The position numbers and the translations under genes were made by a program. Below the pieces are notes generated by a model. It was not told the DNA's origin and made no database searches. It saw only the letters and a program-made list of their open reading frames with translations. Shown here one piece after another: positions 55,556-64,000 of a stretch of 64,000 nucleotides of DNA. The stretch is from Pseudomonas sp. L5B5. Lineage in GTDB: Bacteria > Pseudomonadota > Gammaproteobacteria > Pseudomonadales > Pseudomonadaceae. Position 1 is the stretch's first letter; each line of letters begins with the position of its first letter. The DNA is taken from contig NZ_CP084742.1 in the NCBI RefSeq assembly GCF_020520285.1, positions 496,001 to 560,000 on the forward strand. Direction: 5' to 3'.

Positions 55556-58500
55556 ATGAATCTTTCCGGTCCTTTCATCAAGCGCCCGGTGGCGACCATG
55601 CTGCTGTCAGTGGCGATCATGCTGCTGGGGGGCGTCAGCTTCGGCCTGCTGCCGGTGGCGCCGCTGCCACAGATGGATTTCCCGGTGATCGTAGTCCAGG
55701 CCAGCCTGCCCGGGGCCAGCCCCGAAGTCATGGCATCCACCGTGGCGACGCCCCTGGAGCGTTCCTTCGGCGCCATCGCCGGGATCGACACCATGAGCAG
55801 CCGCTCCAGCCAGGGCTCGACCCGGGTGATCCTGCAGTTCGACCTGGATCGCGATATCGATGGCGCGGCGCGGGAGGTGCAGGCGGCGATCAACGCTTCG
55901 CGCAACCTGTTGCCCAGCGGCATGCGCAGCATGCCCACCTACAAGAAGGTCAACCCGTCCCAGGCGCCGATCATGGTGCTGTCGCTGACATCCGACGTGC
56001 TGGAGAAGGGCCAGCTCTACGACCTGGCCTCGACCATCCTGTCCCAGAGCCTGTCCCAGGTGCAGGGCGTGGGCGAGGTGCAGGTCGGCGGCAGTTCCCT
56101 GCCGGCGGTGCGCATCGAGCTGGAACCGCAGTTGCTCAACCAGTACGGGGTGGCCCTGGATGATGTGCGCAATGCCATCGCCAATGCCAACCAGCGCCGG
56201 CCCAAGGGCTCGGTGGAAGATGGCCAGCGCCTGTGGCAGATCCAGGCCAACGACCAGTTGGAGAAGGCCCGCGACTACGAGCCGCTGATCATCCACTACA
56301 GCAACGGCGCGGCCCTGCGCCTGAAGGATGTGGCCAGGGTCACCGATGGGGTCGAGGATCGCTACAACAGCGGTTTCTTCAACGACGATGCGGCGGTGTT
56401 GCTGGTGATCAACCGCCAGGCCGGGGCCAACATCATCGAGACGGTGAAGGAGATCAAGGCCCAGTTGCCGGCGTTGCAGGCCGTGCTGCCGGCCAGCGTC
56501 AAGCTCAACCTGGCGATGGACCGTTCGCCGGTGATCAAGGCCACTTTGCACGAGGCCGAGATGACCCTGCTGATTGCCGTGGCCCTGGTGATCCTGGTGG
56601 TGTTCCTGTTCCTGGGCAATTTCCGCGCCTCGGTGATCCCGACGCTGGCGGTGCCGGTCTCGCTGGTCGGAACCTTCGCGGTGATGTACCTGTATGGTTT
56701 TTCCCTGAACAACCTGTCGCTGATGGCGCTGATCCTGGCCACGGGATTGGTGGTGGACGATGCCATCGTGGTCCTGGAGAACATCTCCCGGCATATCGAC
56801 GAGGGCGTTAAACCCTTGCAGGCGGCCTACCTGGGGGCCAAGGAGGTGGGCTTCACCCTGTTGTCGATGAACGTCTCGCTGGTGGCGGTGTTCCTGTCGA
56901 TCCTGTTCATGGGCGGGATCATCGAGAGCCTGTTCCGCGAGTTCTCCATCACCCTGGCGGCGGCCATCGTGGTTTCGCTGGTGGTGTCCCTGACTCTGAC
57001 GCCGATGCTCTGCGCCCGCTGGCTCAAGCCCCATGTTCCGGGCCAGGAGAACGCGCTGCAGCGCTGGAGCCGGCGCAGCAACGAGTGGATGGTGGGCAAG
57101 TACGCCACCAGCCTGGACTGGGTGCTGCGGCACAGGCGCCTGACCCTGCTCAGCCTGCTGCTGACCATCGGCGTCAACGTCGCCCTGTACGTGGTGGTGC
57201 CCAAGACCTTCATGCCCCAGCAGGACACCGGCCAGTTGATCGGTTTCGTCCGGGGTGACGACGGCCTGTCCTTCAGTGTGATGCAGCCGAAGATGGAGAT
57301 CTTCCGCCGTGCCGTGCTCAAGGACGAGGCGGTGGAGAGCGTGGCCGGTTTCATCGGCGGCTCCAACGGCACCAATAACGCCTTCATGCTGGTGCGCTTG
57401 AAGCCCATCAAGGAGCGCAGCATCTCGGCGCAGAAAGTCATCGAGCGCTTGCGCAAGGAAATGCCCAAGGTGCCCGGTGCCCAGCTGATGCTGATGGCCG
57501 ACCAGGACCTGCAGTTCGGCGGCGGCCGCGAACAGACCACCTCGCAGTACTCCTATATCCTGCAGAGCGGCAACCTGAGCGAGTTGCGCGAGTGGTATCC
57601 GAAGGTGGTCGCGGCGCTGCGGGCCTTGCCCGAACTGACCGCGATCGATGCCCGGGACGGCCACGGTGCCCAGCAAGTGACCCTGATGGTCGACCGCGAC
57701 CAGGCCAAGCGCCTGGGGGTGGACATGGACATGGTCACCGCGGTGCTCAACAACGCCTACAGCCAGCGGCAGATATCCACCATCTACGACAGCCTCAACC
57801 AGTACCAGGTGGTGATGGAGGTCAATCCCAAGTACGCCCAGGACCCGATCACCCTGAACCAGGTGCAGGTGATCACCGCCGACGGTGCGCGGATCCCGCT
57901 GTCCACCATCGCCCATTACGAAAACAGCCTGGAGGACGACCGGGTCAGCCATGAGGGGCAGTTCGCCTCGGAAAGCATCTCCTTCGATATGGCCGAGGGC
58001 GTCACGGTGGAGCAGGGCACCGCCGCCATCGAGCGGGCGATCGCCAAGCTGGGCATGCCCGAGGACGTGATCATCAAGATGGCCGGCACCGCCGATGCCT
58101 TCGCCGCGACCCAGAAGAGCCAGCCGTTCATGATCCTCGGGGCGCTGCTGGCGGTGTACCTGGTGCTGGGTGTGCTCTACGAGAGCTACATCCACCCGCT
58201 GACTATTCTCTCCACCTTGCCCTCGGCCGGGGTCGGCGCCTTGCTCTCGATCTACCTGCTGGGTGGCGAGTTCAGCCTGATCTCGCTGCTGGGGCTGTTC
58301 CTGTTGATCGGGGTGGTGAAAAAGAACGCGATCCTGATGATCGACCTGGCGTTGCAACTTGAGCGGCACGACAAGCTCGACCCGTTGCAGTCGATCCGCA
58401 GCGCCTGCCTGCAGCGCCTGCGGCCGATCCTGATGACTACCCTGGCGGCGATCCTCGGCGCCTTGCCGCTGCTGCTGGGCACTGCCGAGGGCTCGGAAAT

Positions 58501-58663
58501 GCGCCAGCCCCTGGGCCTGACCATCATCGGCGGCCTGGTCTTCAGCCAGATCCTGACCCTCTATACCACCCCGGTGGTCTACCTCTATCTCGACCGCCTG
58601 CGCCACAAGTTCAACCACTGGCGTGGGGTCCGTACCGATGCTGCTCTGGAAACGCCGTTATGA
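55556..58663 (+). CDS. muxC: RND efflux inner-membrane transporter MuxC (MdtC-like)
   Basis: Second RND transporter of the Mux pump, 1035 aa. It has the same plan as muxB: FIKRPVATMLLSVAIMLLGG, FPVIVVQASLPGASPEVMAS, the proton-relay region ATGLVVDDAIVVLENISRHI and GVVKKNAILMIDLALQLER. It differs clearly from muxB, fitting the heterotrimer seen in MdtBC. ATG 55556 has GGAG 9 bases upstream, just at the edge of the inverted repeat. The stop overlaps the opmB ATG. Confidence 0.96.
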   Translation: MNLSGPFIKRPVATMLLSVAIMLLGGVSFGLLPVAPLPQMDFPVIVVQASLPGASPEVMASTVATPLERSFGAIAGIDTMSSRSSQGSTRVILQFDLDRDIDGAAREVQAAINASRNLLPSGMRSMPTYKKVNPSQAPIMVLSLTSDVLEKGQLYDLASTILSQSLSQVQGVGEVQVGGSSLPAVRIELEPQLLNQYGVALDDVRNAIANANQRRPKGSVEDGQRLWQIQANDQLEKARDYEPLIIHYSNGAALRLKDVARVTDGVEDRYNSGFFNDDAAVLLVINRQAGANIIETVKEIKAQLPALQAVLPASVKLNLAMDRSPVIKATLHEAEMTLLIAVALVILVVFLFLGNFRASVIPTLAVPVSLVGTFAVMYLYGFSLNNLSLMALILATGLVVDDAIVVLENISRHIDEGVKPLQAAYLGAKEVGFTLLSMNVSLVAVFLSILFMGGIIESLFREFSITLAAAIVVSLVVSLTLTPMLCARWLKPHVPGQENALQRWSRRSNEWMVGKYATSLDWVLRHRRLTLLSLLLTIGVNVALYVVVPKTFMPQQDTGQLIGFVRGDDGLSFSVMQPKMEIFRRAVLKDEAVESVAGFIGGSNGTNNAFMLVRLKPIKERSISAQKVIERLRKEMPKVPGAQLMLMADQDLQFGGGREQTTSQYSYILQSGNLSELREWYPKVVAALRALPELTAIDARDGHGAQQVTLMVDRDQAKRLGVDMDMVTAVLNNAYSQRQISTIYDSLNQYQVVMEVNPKYAQDPITLNQVQVITADGARIPLSTIAHYENSLEDDRVSHEGQFASESISFDMAEGVTVEQGTAAIERAIAKLGMPEDVIIKMAGTADAFAATQKSQPFMILGALLAVYLVLGVLYESYIHPLTILSTLPSAGVGALLSIYLLGGEFSLISLLGLFLLIGVVKKNAILMIDLALQLERHDKLDPLQSIRSACLQRLRPILMTTLAAILGALPLLLGTAEGSEMRQPLGLTIIGGLVFSQILTLYTTPVVYLYLDRLRHKFNHWRGVRTDAALETPL

Positions 58664-60153
58664 CCCAACATCCGTCCCGTCCCGTTTCGCCGCTGTCCGC
58701 CCAGTGCCTGGCCATGGCCCGGGGCTCGCGGGTCTTGAGCCTGGGCCTGTGCGCCGTGCTGCTCAGTGCCTGCGCCATTGGCCCCGACTACCAGCGCCTG
58801 CAGGTGGCCGAGCCGGCCCAGTACAAGCAGGCCCAGGGCTGGCGCCAGGCCAACCCCAGCGATGCCCTGGCTCGCGGCGCCTGGTGGGAGTTGTATGGGG
58901 ATACCCAGCTCAACGACCTGGTGGCCAGGCTCAACAGCTCCAACCAGAGCGTTGCCCAGTCCGAGGCGCAATACCGCCAGGCCCAGGCGCTGGTGCGCAG
59001 CTCTCGCGGGGCGTTCTTTCCCAGTGTCGACCTGAGTGCCGGCAAGACCCGCGCCAGCCAGGGAACCGGCAGCAGCAGTTCGGCCCTGAGCAGCTCCAGC
59101 AGCGGCATCCGCGATACCTACAACGCCCAGTTGGGCGTGAGCTGGGAGGCCGATGTCTGGGGCAAGCTGCGCCGAGGGCTGGAAGCCAATGAAGCCAGCG
59201 CCGAGGCGAGCTTCGCCGACCTTGCGGCCATGCGCTTGAGCCAGCAGTCCGAACTGGTACAGAACTACCTGCAACTGCGGGTGATCGATGAGCAGAAACG
59301 CCTGTTGGAAGCCACCGTCGCGGCCTACCAGCGGTCACTGACCATGACCCAGAACCAGTACCAGGCCGGGCTGGCCGGCAAGGACGCGGTGGCCCAGGCC
59401 CAGACCCAGCTCAAAAGCACCCAGGCCGACCTGGTCGACCTGATCTGGCAGCGGGCGCAGTTCGAGAACGCCATTGCCGTGCTCATTGGCGTACCGCCGG
59501 CACAGTTCGAGCTGGCCGAGGCCCGCAGTGTCCCGGTGTTGCCCCAGATTCCCCTGGGCGTGCCGTCGCAATTGCTCGAGCGCCGCCCGGACATCGCCTC
59601 GGCGGAGCGCGCGATGATGGCCGCCAACGCCAATATCGGCGTGGCCAAGGCCGCCTACTACCCGGACCTGACCCTGAGCCTGGCCGGTGGCTACAGCAGC
59701 AGCACCTACGCCGACTGGATCAGCCTGCCGAATCGCTTCTGGTCGGTGGGACCGAAGCTGGCCATGACCCTGTTCGATGGCGGCAAGCGCTCGGCTGAAG
59801 TGGATCGCACCGAGGCGGCCTATGACCAGACCGTGGCCAAGTACCGGCAGACGGTGCTCGACGGCTTCCGCGAGGTGGAGAACTACATGGCCCAGCTCAA
59901 GGTCATGGAGGACGAGGCGGGGATTCGCCAGGAAGCCCTGGGCTCGGCCCGCGAGGCCCTGCGCCTGAGCGAGAACCAGTACAAGGCCGGGCTGATCGGC
60001 TACCTCGACGTGGTCACCAGCCAGACCACGGCCCTGAGCAACGAGCGCAGTGTCCTGAACCTGTTGCAGAGCCGGCTGATCGCCAGCGTGCAGTTGGTCG
60101 CGGCCATGGGGGGCGGCTGGGATGGCCAGTTGCAGGCCAGCGAGCAGAAGTAG
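58660..60153 (+). CDS. opmB: RND efflux outer-membrane factor OpmB (NodT family)
   Basis: Outer-membrane channel of 497 aa in the OprM/NodT family. The lipobox LLSACAIG is followed by GPDYQRLQVAEP, a family start. Signatures include WWELYGDTQLNDLVARLNSS, NAQLGVSWEADVWGKLRR, PLGVPSQLLERRPDIASAER and GLIGYLDVVTSQTTALSNER. A downstream ATG (58714) would give a shorter signal peptide (MARGSRVLSLGLCAVLLSAC), which fits a lipoprotein better than the 58660 start. The start is left at 58660 because GGAAA precedes it and it overlaps muxC. Last gene of the pump operon. Confidence 0.93.
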   Translation: MTQHPSRPVSPLSAQCLAMARGSRVLSLGLCAVLLSACAIGPDYQRLQVAEPAQYKQAQGWRQANPSDALARGAWWELYGDTQLNDLVARLNSSNQSVAQSEAQYRQAQALVRSSRGAFFPSVDLSAGKTRASQGTGSSSSALSSSSSGIRDTYNAQLGVSWEADVWGKLRRGLEANEASAEASFADLAAMRLSQQSELVQNYLQLRVIDEQKRLLEATVAAYQRSLTMTQNQYQAGLAGKDAVAQAQTQLKSTQADLVDLIWQRAQFENAIAVLIGVPPAQFELAEARSVPVLPQIPLGVPSQLLERRPDIASAERAMMAANANIGVAKAAYYPDLTLSLAGGYSSSTYADWISLPNRFWSVGPKLAMTLFDGGKRSAEVDRTEAAYDQTVAKYRQTVLDGFREVENYMAQLKVMEDEAGIRQEALGSAREALRLSENQYKAGLIGYLDVVTSQTTALSNERSVLNLLQSRLIASVQLVAAMGGGWDGQLQASEQK

Positions 60154-60164
60154 TGCAAAGCGCG

Positions 60165-60196
60165 GCCACCAGCCACCCGGCGATGTGGCTGGTGGC
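60165..60196 (+). terminator. Terminator hairpin after opmB
   Basis: Arms GCCACCAGCCAC (60165-60176) and GTGGCTGGTGGC (60185-60196), a perfect 12-bp stem 12 bases after the stop. No T-run follows. Confidence 0.7.
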
Positions 60197-60469
60197 GCGT
60201 CCGCCTGAACGAGGATGACCCGCAAGCGACAGTATCCTGTGCCATGGCCGAAAACCGGGATGTACCCGGTAAATACCTGGCGATGGCCTGCAGGCCGCTA
60301 CCTTGAGCGCATGAAGGCCATGTCCATGGGGCTTGTAGGGGCTTGCGGACCCTCTGTCAGACTAATGGCCTTTTGCTAACTTTCTGGATGCGTTATTTCA
60401 CGCAATCAGTACAATCTGCGGTTTTGCCCGCCGCGCAGGCATGTCGGCACAACGGCCAAGAGACGCTTA
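60197..60469 (+). promoter_or_regulatory. Intergenic region upstream of the MHYT gene
   Basis: About 270 bases without a gene on either strand. It should contain the promoter of the downstream c-di-GMP gene. No specific site recognised. Confidence 0.3.
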
Positions 60470-62536
60470 ATGCTCATCGGTAGCTACTCCTCCGCACTGG
60501 TCCTGATCTCCATTTTCGTGGCGATTCTCGCCTCCTATACCGCTCTGGACCTCACCGGACGCATCGCCACTGCCCAGGGGCGTGCCGTGTATCTGTGGAT
60601 GGGCGGCGGAGCCCTGGCCATGGGAGTCGGCGTATGGTCCATGCACTTTATCGGCATGCTGGCGTTTTCCCTGCCCATTGACCTGGGCTACGACATCGGC
60701 CTGACGGCCCTGTCGCTGCTGATTTCCTTCCTGTCCTGTGGGTTCGCCCTGTGGCTGGTGAGTCAGCCGAGCCTGCCGCTGATGCAGTTGCTATTTGGGG
60801 CGCTGATCATGGGGGCAGGGATCAGCGGCATGCACTACACCGGCATGGCGGCCCTGCGCATGCAGCCGGGGATCGACTACGACCCGCAGCTGTTCGGTGC
60901 CTCGCTGCTGATCGCCTTCGGTGCATCCCTGGCGGCGCTGTGGATTGCCTTTCGCCTGCGCCAGAACACCCCCTATGTGCGCCTTGCACGCACGGGCGCG
61001 GCCATCATCATGGGTTTCGCCATCGTCGGCATGCACTACACCGGCATGGCCGCGGCACGGTTTGGCGGTGGCAGCTTCTGCGGTGCCCTGGTCGATGGTT
61101 TGAGCGGCAAGGGCCTGGACAACCTGGTGCTGATCACCACCCTGGCGGTGCTGATCATCGCCTTGCTGACCTCGGTGCTCGATGCCCGGCTGGAGGCGCG
61201 CACCGCAGTGCTGGCCCAGTCCCTGACCGAGGCCAACAAGGAACTCACCCAGCTGGCCCTGCATGACACCCTGACCGGGTTGCCCAACCGCATCCTGCTG
61301 GCCGACCGCATCGACCAGGCCATGCACCGGGTCACTGCCCACGGTGGCTGCTTTGCGTTGATGTTCATCGACCTGGACGGCTTCAAGCCGGTCAACGATG
61401 CCTTTGGCCACCACATGGGCGATCAGTTGCTGCGCGAGGTGGCCCAGCGCCTGCGCGAGGATTTGCGCAGCGAAGATACCCTGGCCCGCATCGGTGGCGA
61501 CGAGTTCGTCCTGCTGGTGCAGCTTGCCGAACCAGACGATGCCTTGCGCCTGGCGTCGCGCCAGGTGGGCCTGGTGTCCCGTTCGTTCCGGGTGGTCGAG
61601 CATGACCTGCAGATTTCCGCCAGCATCGGCATCGCGGTGTATCCGGGCAACGGACACAGTGCCCAGGAGCTGCTGATGAATGCCGATGCCGCCATGTATC
61701 ACGCCAAAGGCACCGGCAAGAACGGCTACAGCTTTTTCGATGTCTCGATGAACAACAATGCCCGGCGCCAGCTGCAGCTGCTCCAGGACTTGCGCAACGC
61801 CCTGAAACATCAGCAGTTCCGCCTGCACTACCAGCCCAAGTTCGACGCCACCAATGGCCAGCCGGTGGGCGCCGAGGCGCTGTTGCGCTGGGAGCACCCG
61901 CAGCATGGGCTGTTGATGCCGGACAAGTTCATCGAGTTGGCGGAAAAGACCGGCCTGATCATCCCCATCGGCGAGTGGGTGCTGGACGAGGCCTGTCGGC
62001 AGATGCAGGAGTGGTACGCCCAGGGGTACACCGACTGGCGCATTGCGGTGAACCTGTCGGCCGTGCAGTTCTGCCATGGGGGGCTGGTCAACAGCGTCTC
62101 CAGCACCTTGCAGCGCTACAACCTGTCTGCCAACAACCTGACACTGGAGATTACCGAGACCACGGCGATGCACGATGCCGATGTCAGCATGATCGTCCTG
62201 CAGCAACTGGCGGACATGGGCGTGGACTTGTCCATCGACGATTTCGGTACCGGTTACTCGAGCCTGATGTACCTCAAGCGCCTGCCGGCCAACGAACTGA
62301 AGATCGATCGTGGTTTCGTCCGCGACCTGGAGCATGACAGCGACGACGCCGCCATCGTTTCGGCGATTGTCGCCCTGGGCCAGGCCCTGGGGCTGCGGAT
62401 TGTCGCCGAAGGCGTGGAGACCGGTGTGCAGCGAACCTTCCTCACCCAGTTGGGGTGCGATTCGTTGCAGGGGTACTACCTCGGCCACCCGATGCCCCCC
62501 GAGCACTTCTTGCAGGGTCTGCGCCAGAAGGCGTAG
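60470..62536 (+). CDS. mucR: MHYT-GGDEF-EAL membrane c-di-GMP enzyme (MucR-like)
   Basis: Membrane c-di-GMP protein of 688 aa. The N-terminal ~240 residues form an MHYT sensor with repeated motifs (WSMHFIGML, ISGMHYTGMA, VGMHYTGMAAA), thought to bind copper and sense a gas such as NO or O2. The GGDEF domain (about 265-425) has LDGFKPVNDAFGHHMGD and RIGGDEFVLL, preceded by RSED, an RxxD site at 5 residues. The EAL domain (about 440-685) has GAEALLRW, NLSAVQFC, EITETTAM, SIDDFGTGYSSLMYLKRL, LKIDRGF, AEGVET and QGYYLG, all apparently complete. It resembles P. aeruginosa MucR (PA1727), which tunes alginate and biofilm dispersal, more than NbdA, whose GGDEF is degenerate. Confidence 0.9.
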   Translation: MLIGSYSSALVLISIFVAILASYTALDLTGRIATAQGRAVYLWMGGGALAMGVGVWSMHFIGMLAFSLPIDLGYDIGLTALSLLISFLSCGFALWLVSQPSLPLMQLLFGALIMGAGISGMHYTGMAALRMQPGIDYDPQLFGASLLIAFGASLAALWIAFRLRQNTPYVRLARTGAAIIMGFAIVGMHYTGMAAARFGGGSFCGALVDGLSGKGLDNLVLITTLAVLIIALLTSVLDARLEARTAVLAQSLTEANKELTQLALHDTLTGLPNRILLADRIDQAMHRVTAHGGCFALMFIDLDGFKPVNDAFGHHMGDQLLREVAQRLREDLRSEDTLARIGGDEFVLLVQLAEPDDALRLASRQVGLVSRSFRVVEHDLQISASIGIAVYPGNGHSAQELLMNADAAMYHAKGTGKNGYSFFDVSMNNNARRQLQLLQDLRNALKHQQFRLHYQPKFDATNGQPVGAEALLRWEHPQHGLLMPDKFIELAEKTGLIIPIGEWVLDEACRQMQEWYAQGYTDWRIAVNLSAVQFCHGGLVNSVSSTLQRYNLSANNLTLEITETTAMHDADVSMIVLQQLADMGVDLSIDDFGTGYSSLMYLKRLPANELKIDRGFVRDLEHDSDDAAIVSAIVALGQALGLRIVAEGVETGVQRTFLTQLGCDSLQGYYLGHPMPPEHFLQGLRQKA

Positions 62537-62721
62537 CCGCTGCCCCGACCCCTCGATCTTCCTGACACCCCCCGTTTGCCAGGCCCCGCGCCCACTGTTC
62601 AGGCATGCGCAGCCTGGGTCAGCGGCTACAGGAGCAGGTCGGCGGGTGCTGACGGTTTCCATCACCGGCCACGCGGTGTTTAATGGCTCGCGTCGAAATG
62701 ATCAGTGGGGGAGTTGGCAGC

Positions 62722-63468
62722 ATGGACAAAGTCATCGTCATCACCGGTGGCGGGCGAGGTATTGGCGCAGCCACGGCACTGCTGGCCGCGCAACAGGGGT
62801 TCAAGGTGTGCATCAACTACCAGGCCGACGAACAGGCCGCCCAGCAGGTCCTGGAGCAGGTTCGTGGCCTGGGCGTCCAGGCGATCGCCGTACGGGCCGA
62901 TGTCAGCATCGAGGACGAGGTCATCGGTCTGTTCCAGCGGGTCGACAGCGAACTGGGCCGGGTCACCGCCCTGGTCAACAACGCCGGCACTGTGGGGCAG
63001 AAGTCGCGCCTCGAGGACATGTCCGAGTTCCGTATCCAGAAGATCATGAAGACCAATGTCATGGGGCCGATCCTCTGCGCCAAGCATGCGGTGTTGCGCA
63101 TGTCCCCGCGCCATGGCGGGCAGGGCGGCAGCATCGTCAATGTCTCATCGGTGGCGGCGCGCCTGGGTTCGCCCGGCGAGTACGTGGACTACGCCGCCTC
63201 CAAGGGCGCGCTGGACACCTTCACCATTGGCCTGTCCAAGGAAGTGGCGGGCGAGGGCATCCGGGTCAATGCAGTGCGCCCGGGCTACATCTACACCGAC
63301 TTCCATGCCCTGAGCGGCGATGCCGACCGGGTCAGCAAGCTGGAGTCGGCGATCCCCATGGGTCGTGGCGGGCGCCCCGATGAAGTGGCCGAAGCGATTG
63401 TCTGGTTGCTCTCGGACAAGGCTTCCTACGCCACCGGCACCTTCGTCGACCTGGGCGGCGGTCGCTGA
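62722..63468 (+). CDS. Short-chain dehydrogenase/reductase (SDR)
   Basis: NAD(P)-dependent oxidoreductase, 248 aa. Cofactor motif VITGGGRGIGAATA, structural NNAG in ALVNNAGTVGQ, catalytic Ser in NVSSVAARLG and Tyr-Lys in EYVDYAASKGAL are all present. C-terminal RPGYIYTDFH and YATGTFVDLGGGR are FabG-like. ATG 62722 is preferred because GGGGGAG lies 8 bases upstream; 62683 lacks this. The substrate is unknown; glucose-dehydrogenase/FabG relatives use varied alcohols. No operon partner. Confidence 0.93.
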   Translation: MDKVIVITGGGRGIGAATALLAAQQGFKVCINYQADEQAAQQVLEQVRGLGVQAIAVRADVSIEDEVIGLFQRVDSELGRVTALVNNAGTVGQKSRLEDMSEFRIQKIMKTNVMGPILCAKHAVLRMSPRHGGQGGSIVNVSSVAARLGSPGEYVDYAASKGALDTFTIGLSKEVAGEGIRVNAVRPGYIYTDFHALSGDADRVSKLESAIPMGRGGRPDEVAEAIVWLLSDKASYATGTFVDLGGGR

Positions 63469-63539
63469 GCCCTGATCCGGCCTCCTCACTTGAGCCGGCC
63501 TTGTGGCAATTGGTCGCTCAAGTGCGCAGCATTGCCCTA

Positions 63540-63565
63540 TGGCGAGGGAGCTTGCTCCCTCGCCA
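63540..63565. repeat. REP hairpin
   Basis: TGGCGAGGGAGC (63540-63551), two bases, then the reverse complement GCTCCCTCGCCA (63554-63565). A standard Pseudomonas REP head sequence, downstream of the SDR gene. Confidence 0.9.
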
Positions 63566-63632
63566 CAACGGACCTTGTCACCACAACAAGCCTCACGCCT
63601 GCGAAATGCTTCGAGCATACGACCTTGCGGAC

Positions 63633-63658
63633 GCCGTCGCTGGCACGCCAGCGACGGC
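63633..63658. terminator. Terminator hairpin between convergent genes
   Basis: Arms GCCGTCGCTGG (63633-63643) and CCAGCGACGGC (63648-63658) followed by GGTTTCC. It lies just after the right-edge gene's stop on the minus strand and can serve both directions. Confidence 0.65.
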
Positions 63659-63666
63659 GGTTTCCT

Positions 63667-64000
63667 TCAGCTGGCGCGGCGGCGGCCGGGGCCGATCAGC
63701 AACGCCAGCAACAGCCCCAGCACGCTGAGCCAAAAGCTCATCAACAGCGGCACCAGGTACCCCAGGGTTTCCCCCGGGAGGGTGCAGCTGTAGCCATATC
63801 CGTAGCCTTGTTCATGCGCCCAGACGCCCGGTGTGGCGCTCAGGTCCACTGGCGCCGAAGGCGCGGGTTGCTCATCGGAGAACCCCAGGTTCGAATGGCT
63901 CGCGCTGCGCCTTTCCAGCTGTTCGATGGCCTGCAACTGGGCGTCGTTGCAGCGGTTCTGCGCCCAACTTCCGACCACCACCAGGGTGGTCAACAACAGC
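63667..64000 (-). CDS. Membrane protein fragment, 5' end outside window
   Basis: Partial gene of at least 109 codons read leftwards; its start is probably beyond 64000. The visible part opens with a hydrophobic stretch (LLTTLVVVGSWAQ), has a polar middle (NDAQLQAIEQLERRSASHSN; a Tyr/Gly patch HEQGYGYGYSC) and a C-terminal membrane helix (YLVPLLMSFWLSVLGLLLALL) with a basic end (GPGRRRAS). No family recognised. The two terminal hydrophobic segments suggest a two-helix inner-membrane protein. Confidence 0.6.
   Translation of the reverse strand, partial: LLLTTLVVVGSWAQNRCNDAQLQAIEQLERRSASHSNLGFSDEQPAPSAPVDLSATPGVWAHEQGYGYGYSCTLPGETLGYLVPLLMSFWLSVLGLLLALLIGPGRRRAS

Noticed and set aside
55607..58618. 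A 1003-codon open frame on the minus strand opposite muxC
   Set aside because: Same GC-driven shadow; low-complexity His/Gln/Asp translation, no ribosome-binding site.

Overview
The window is high-GC chromosomal DNA of a Pseudomonas, most likely of the P. fluorescens group (P. protegens, P. chlororaphis and relatives). This rests on runs of genes I recognise from P. aeruginosa gene order (yej/npp peptide transporter beside fabI, then mltD-gloB-methyltransferase-rnhA-dnaQ-ldcA; DUF1853/nadK-phosphoesterase-rhomboid-DUF1315-DUF2797-pepN; orphan ccoN beside a sulfite/nitrite reductase; muxABC-opmB) and on Pseudomonas-type REP hairpins. Species cannot be fixed from the sequence alone. I saw no rRNA, tRNA, CRISPR array or insertion sequence.

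Layout. 1-3.2 kb: an iron-signalling cassette on the minus strand (ECF sigma, FecR-like anti-sigma, TonB receptor cut by the window edge). 3.5-6.7 kb: two c-di-GMP genes, an unusual PTS-EIIC/EAL fusion followed by a GAF-GGDEF cyclase. 6.7-7.6 kb: an unknown lipoprotein. 7.7-15.3 kb: a Yej/Npp-type peptide ABC transporter with two tandem binding proteins, ending in a shrunken fabI relic. 15.5-24.1 kb: mltD, gloB, a methyltransferase, rnhA, dnaQ, ldcA, a GNAT and a LysR regulator. 24.2-27.6 kb: a small conserved protein, an NADPH-FMN reductase, an arsB-type transporter without arsR or arsC, and DUF1853. 27.7-34.2 kb: the nadK-to-pepN run. 34.6-39.7 kb: a YCF48-like propeller and RND/MMPL transporter pair, DUF5629 and a lactonase-fold protein. 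39.7-40.5 kb: a pocket of two tiny secreted-peptide ORFs, a perfect 20-bp-stem palindrome and a compound REP element. 40.5-42.1 kb: racemase and AraC regulator. 42.1-46.4 kb: orphan cbb3 subunit ccoN and a divergent sulfite/nitrite reductase-DUF934 pair. 46.5-49.8 kb: lipoprotein, DUF3829-like protein and J-domain membrane protein. Then an AT-rich island, tpx, and muxABC-opmB (51.0-60.2 kb), a MucR-like MHYT-GGDEF-EAL protein, an SDR oxidoreductase and a partial membrane protein at the right edge.

The strongest oddity is the 88-codon fabI relic at 7676-7942: it reads as enoyl-ACP reductase with three in-frame deletions removing the catalytic core, yet keeps an open frame with the native start and near-native C-terminus. 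Other second-look items are the EIIC-EAL fusion with conserved sugar-site residues, the compound palindromic element at 40325-40500, a hairpin repeat placed across the muxC ribosome-binding site, and the AT-rich block upstream of tpx.
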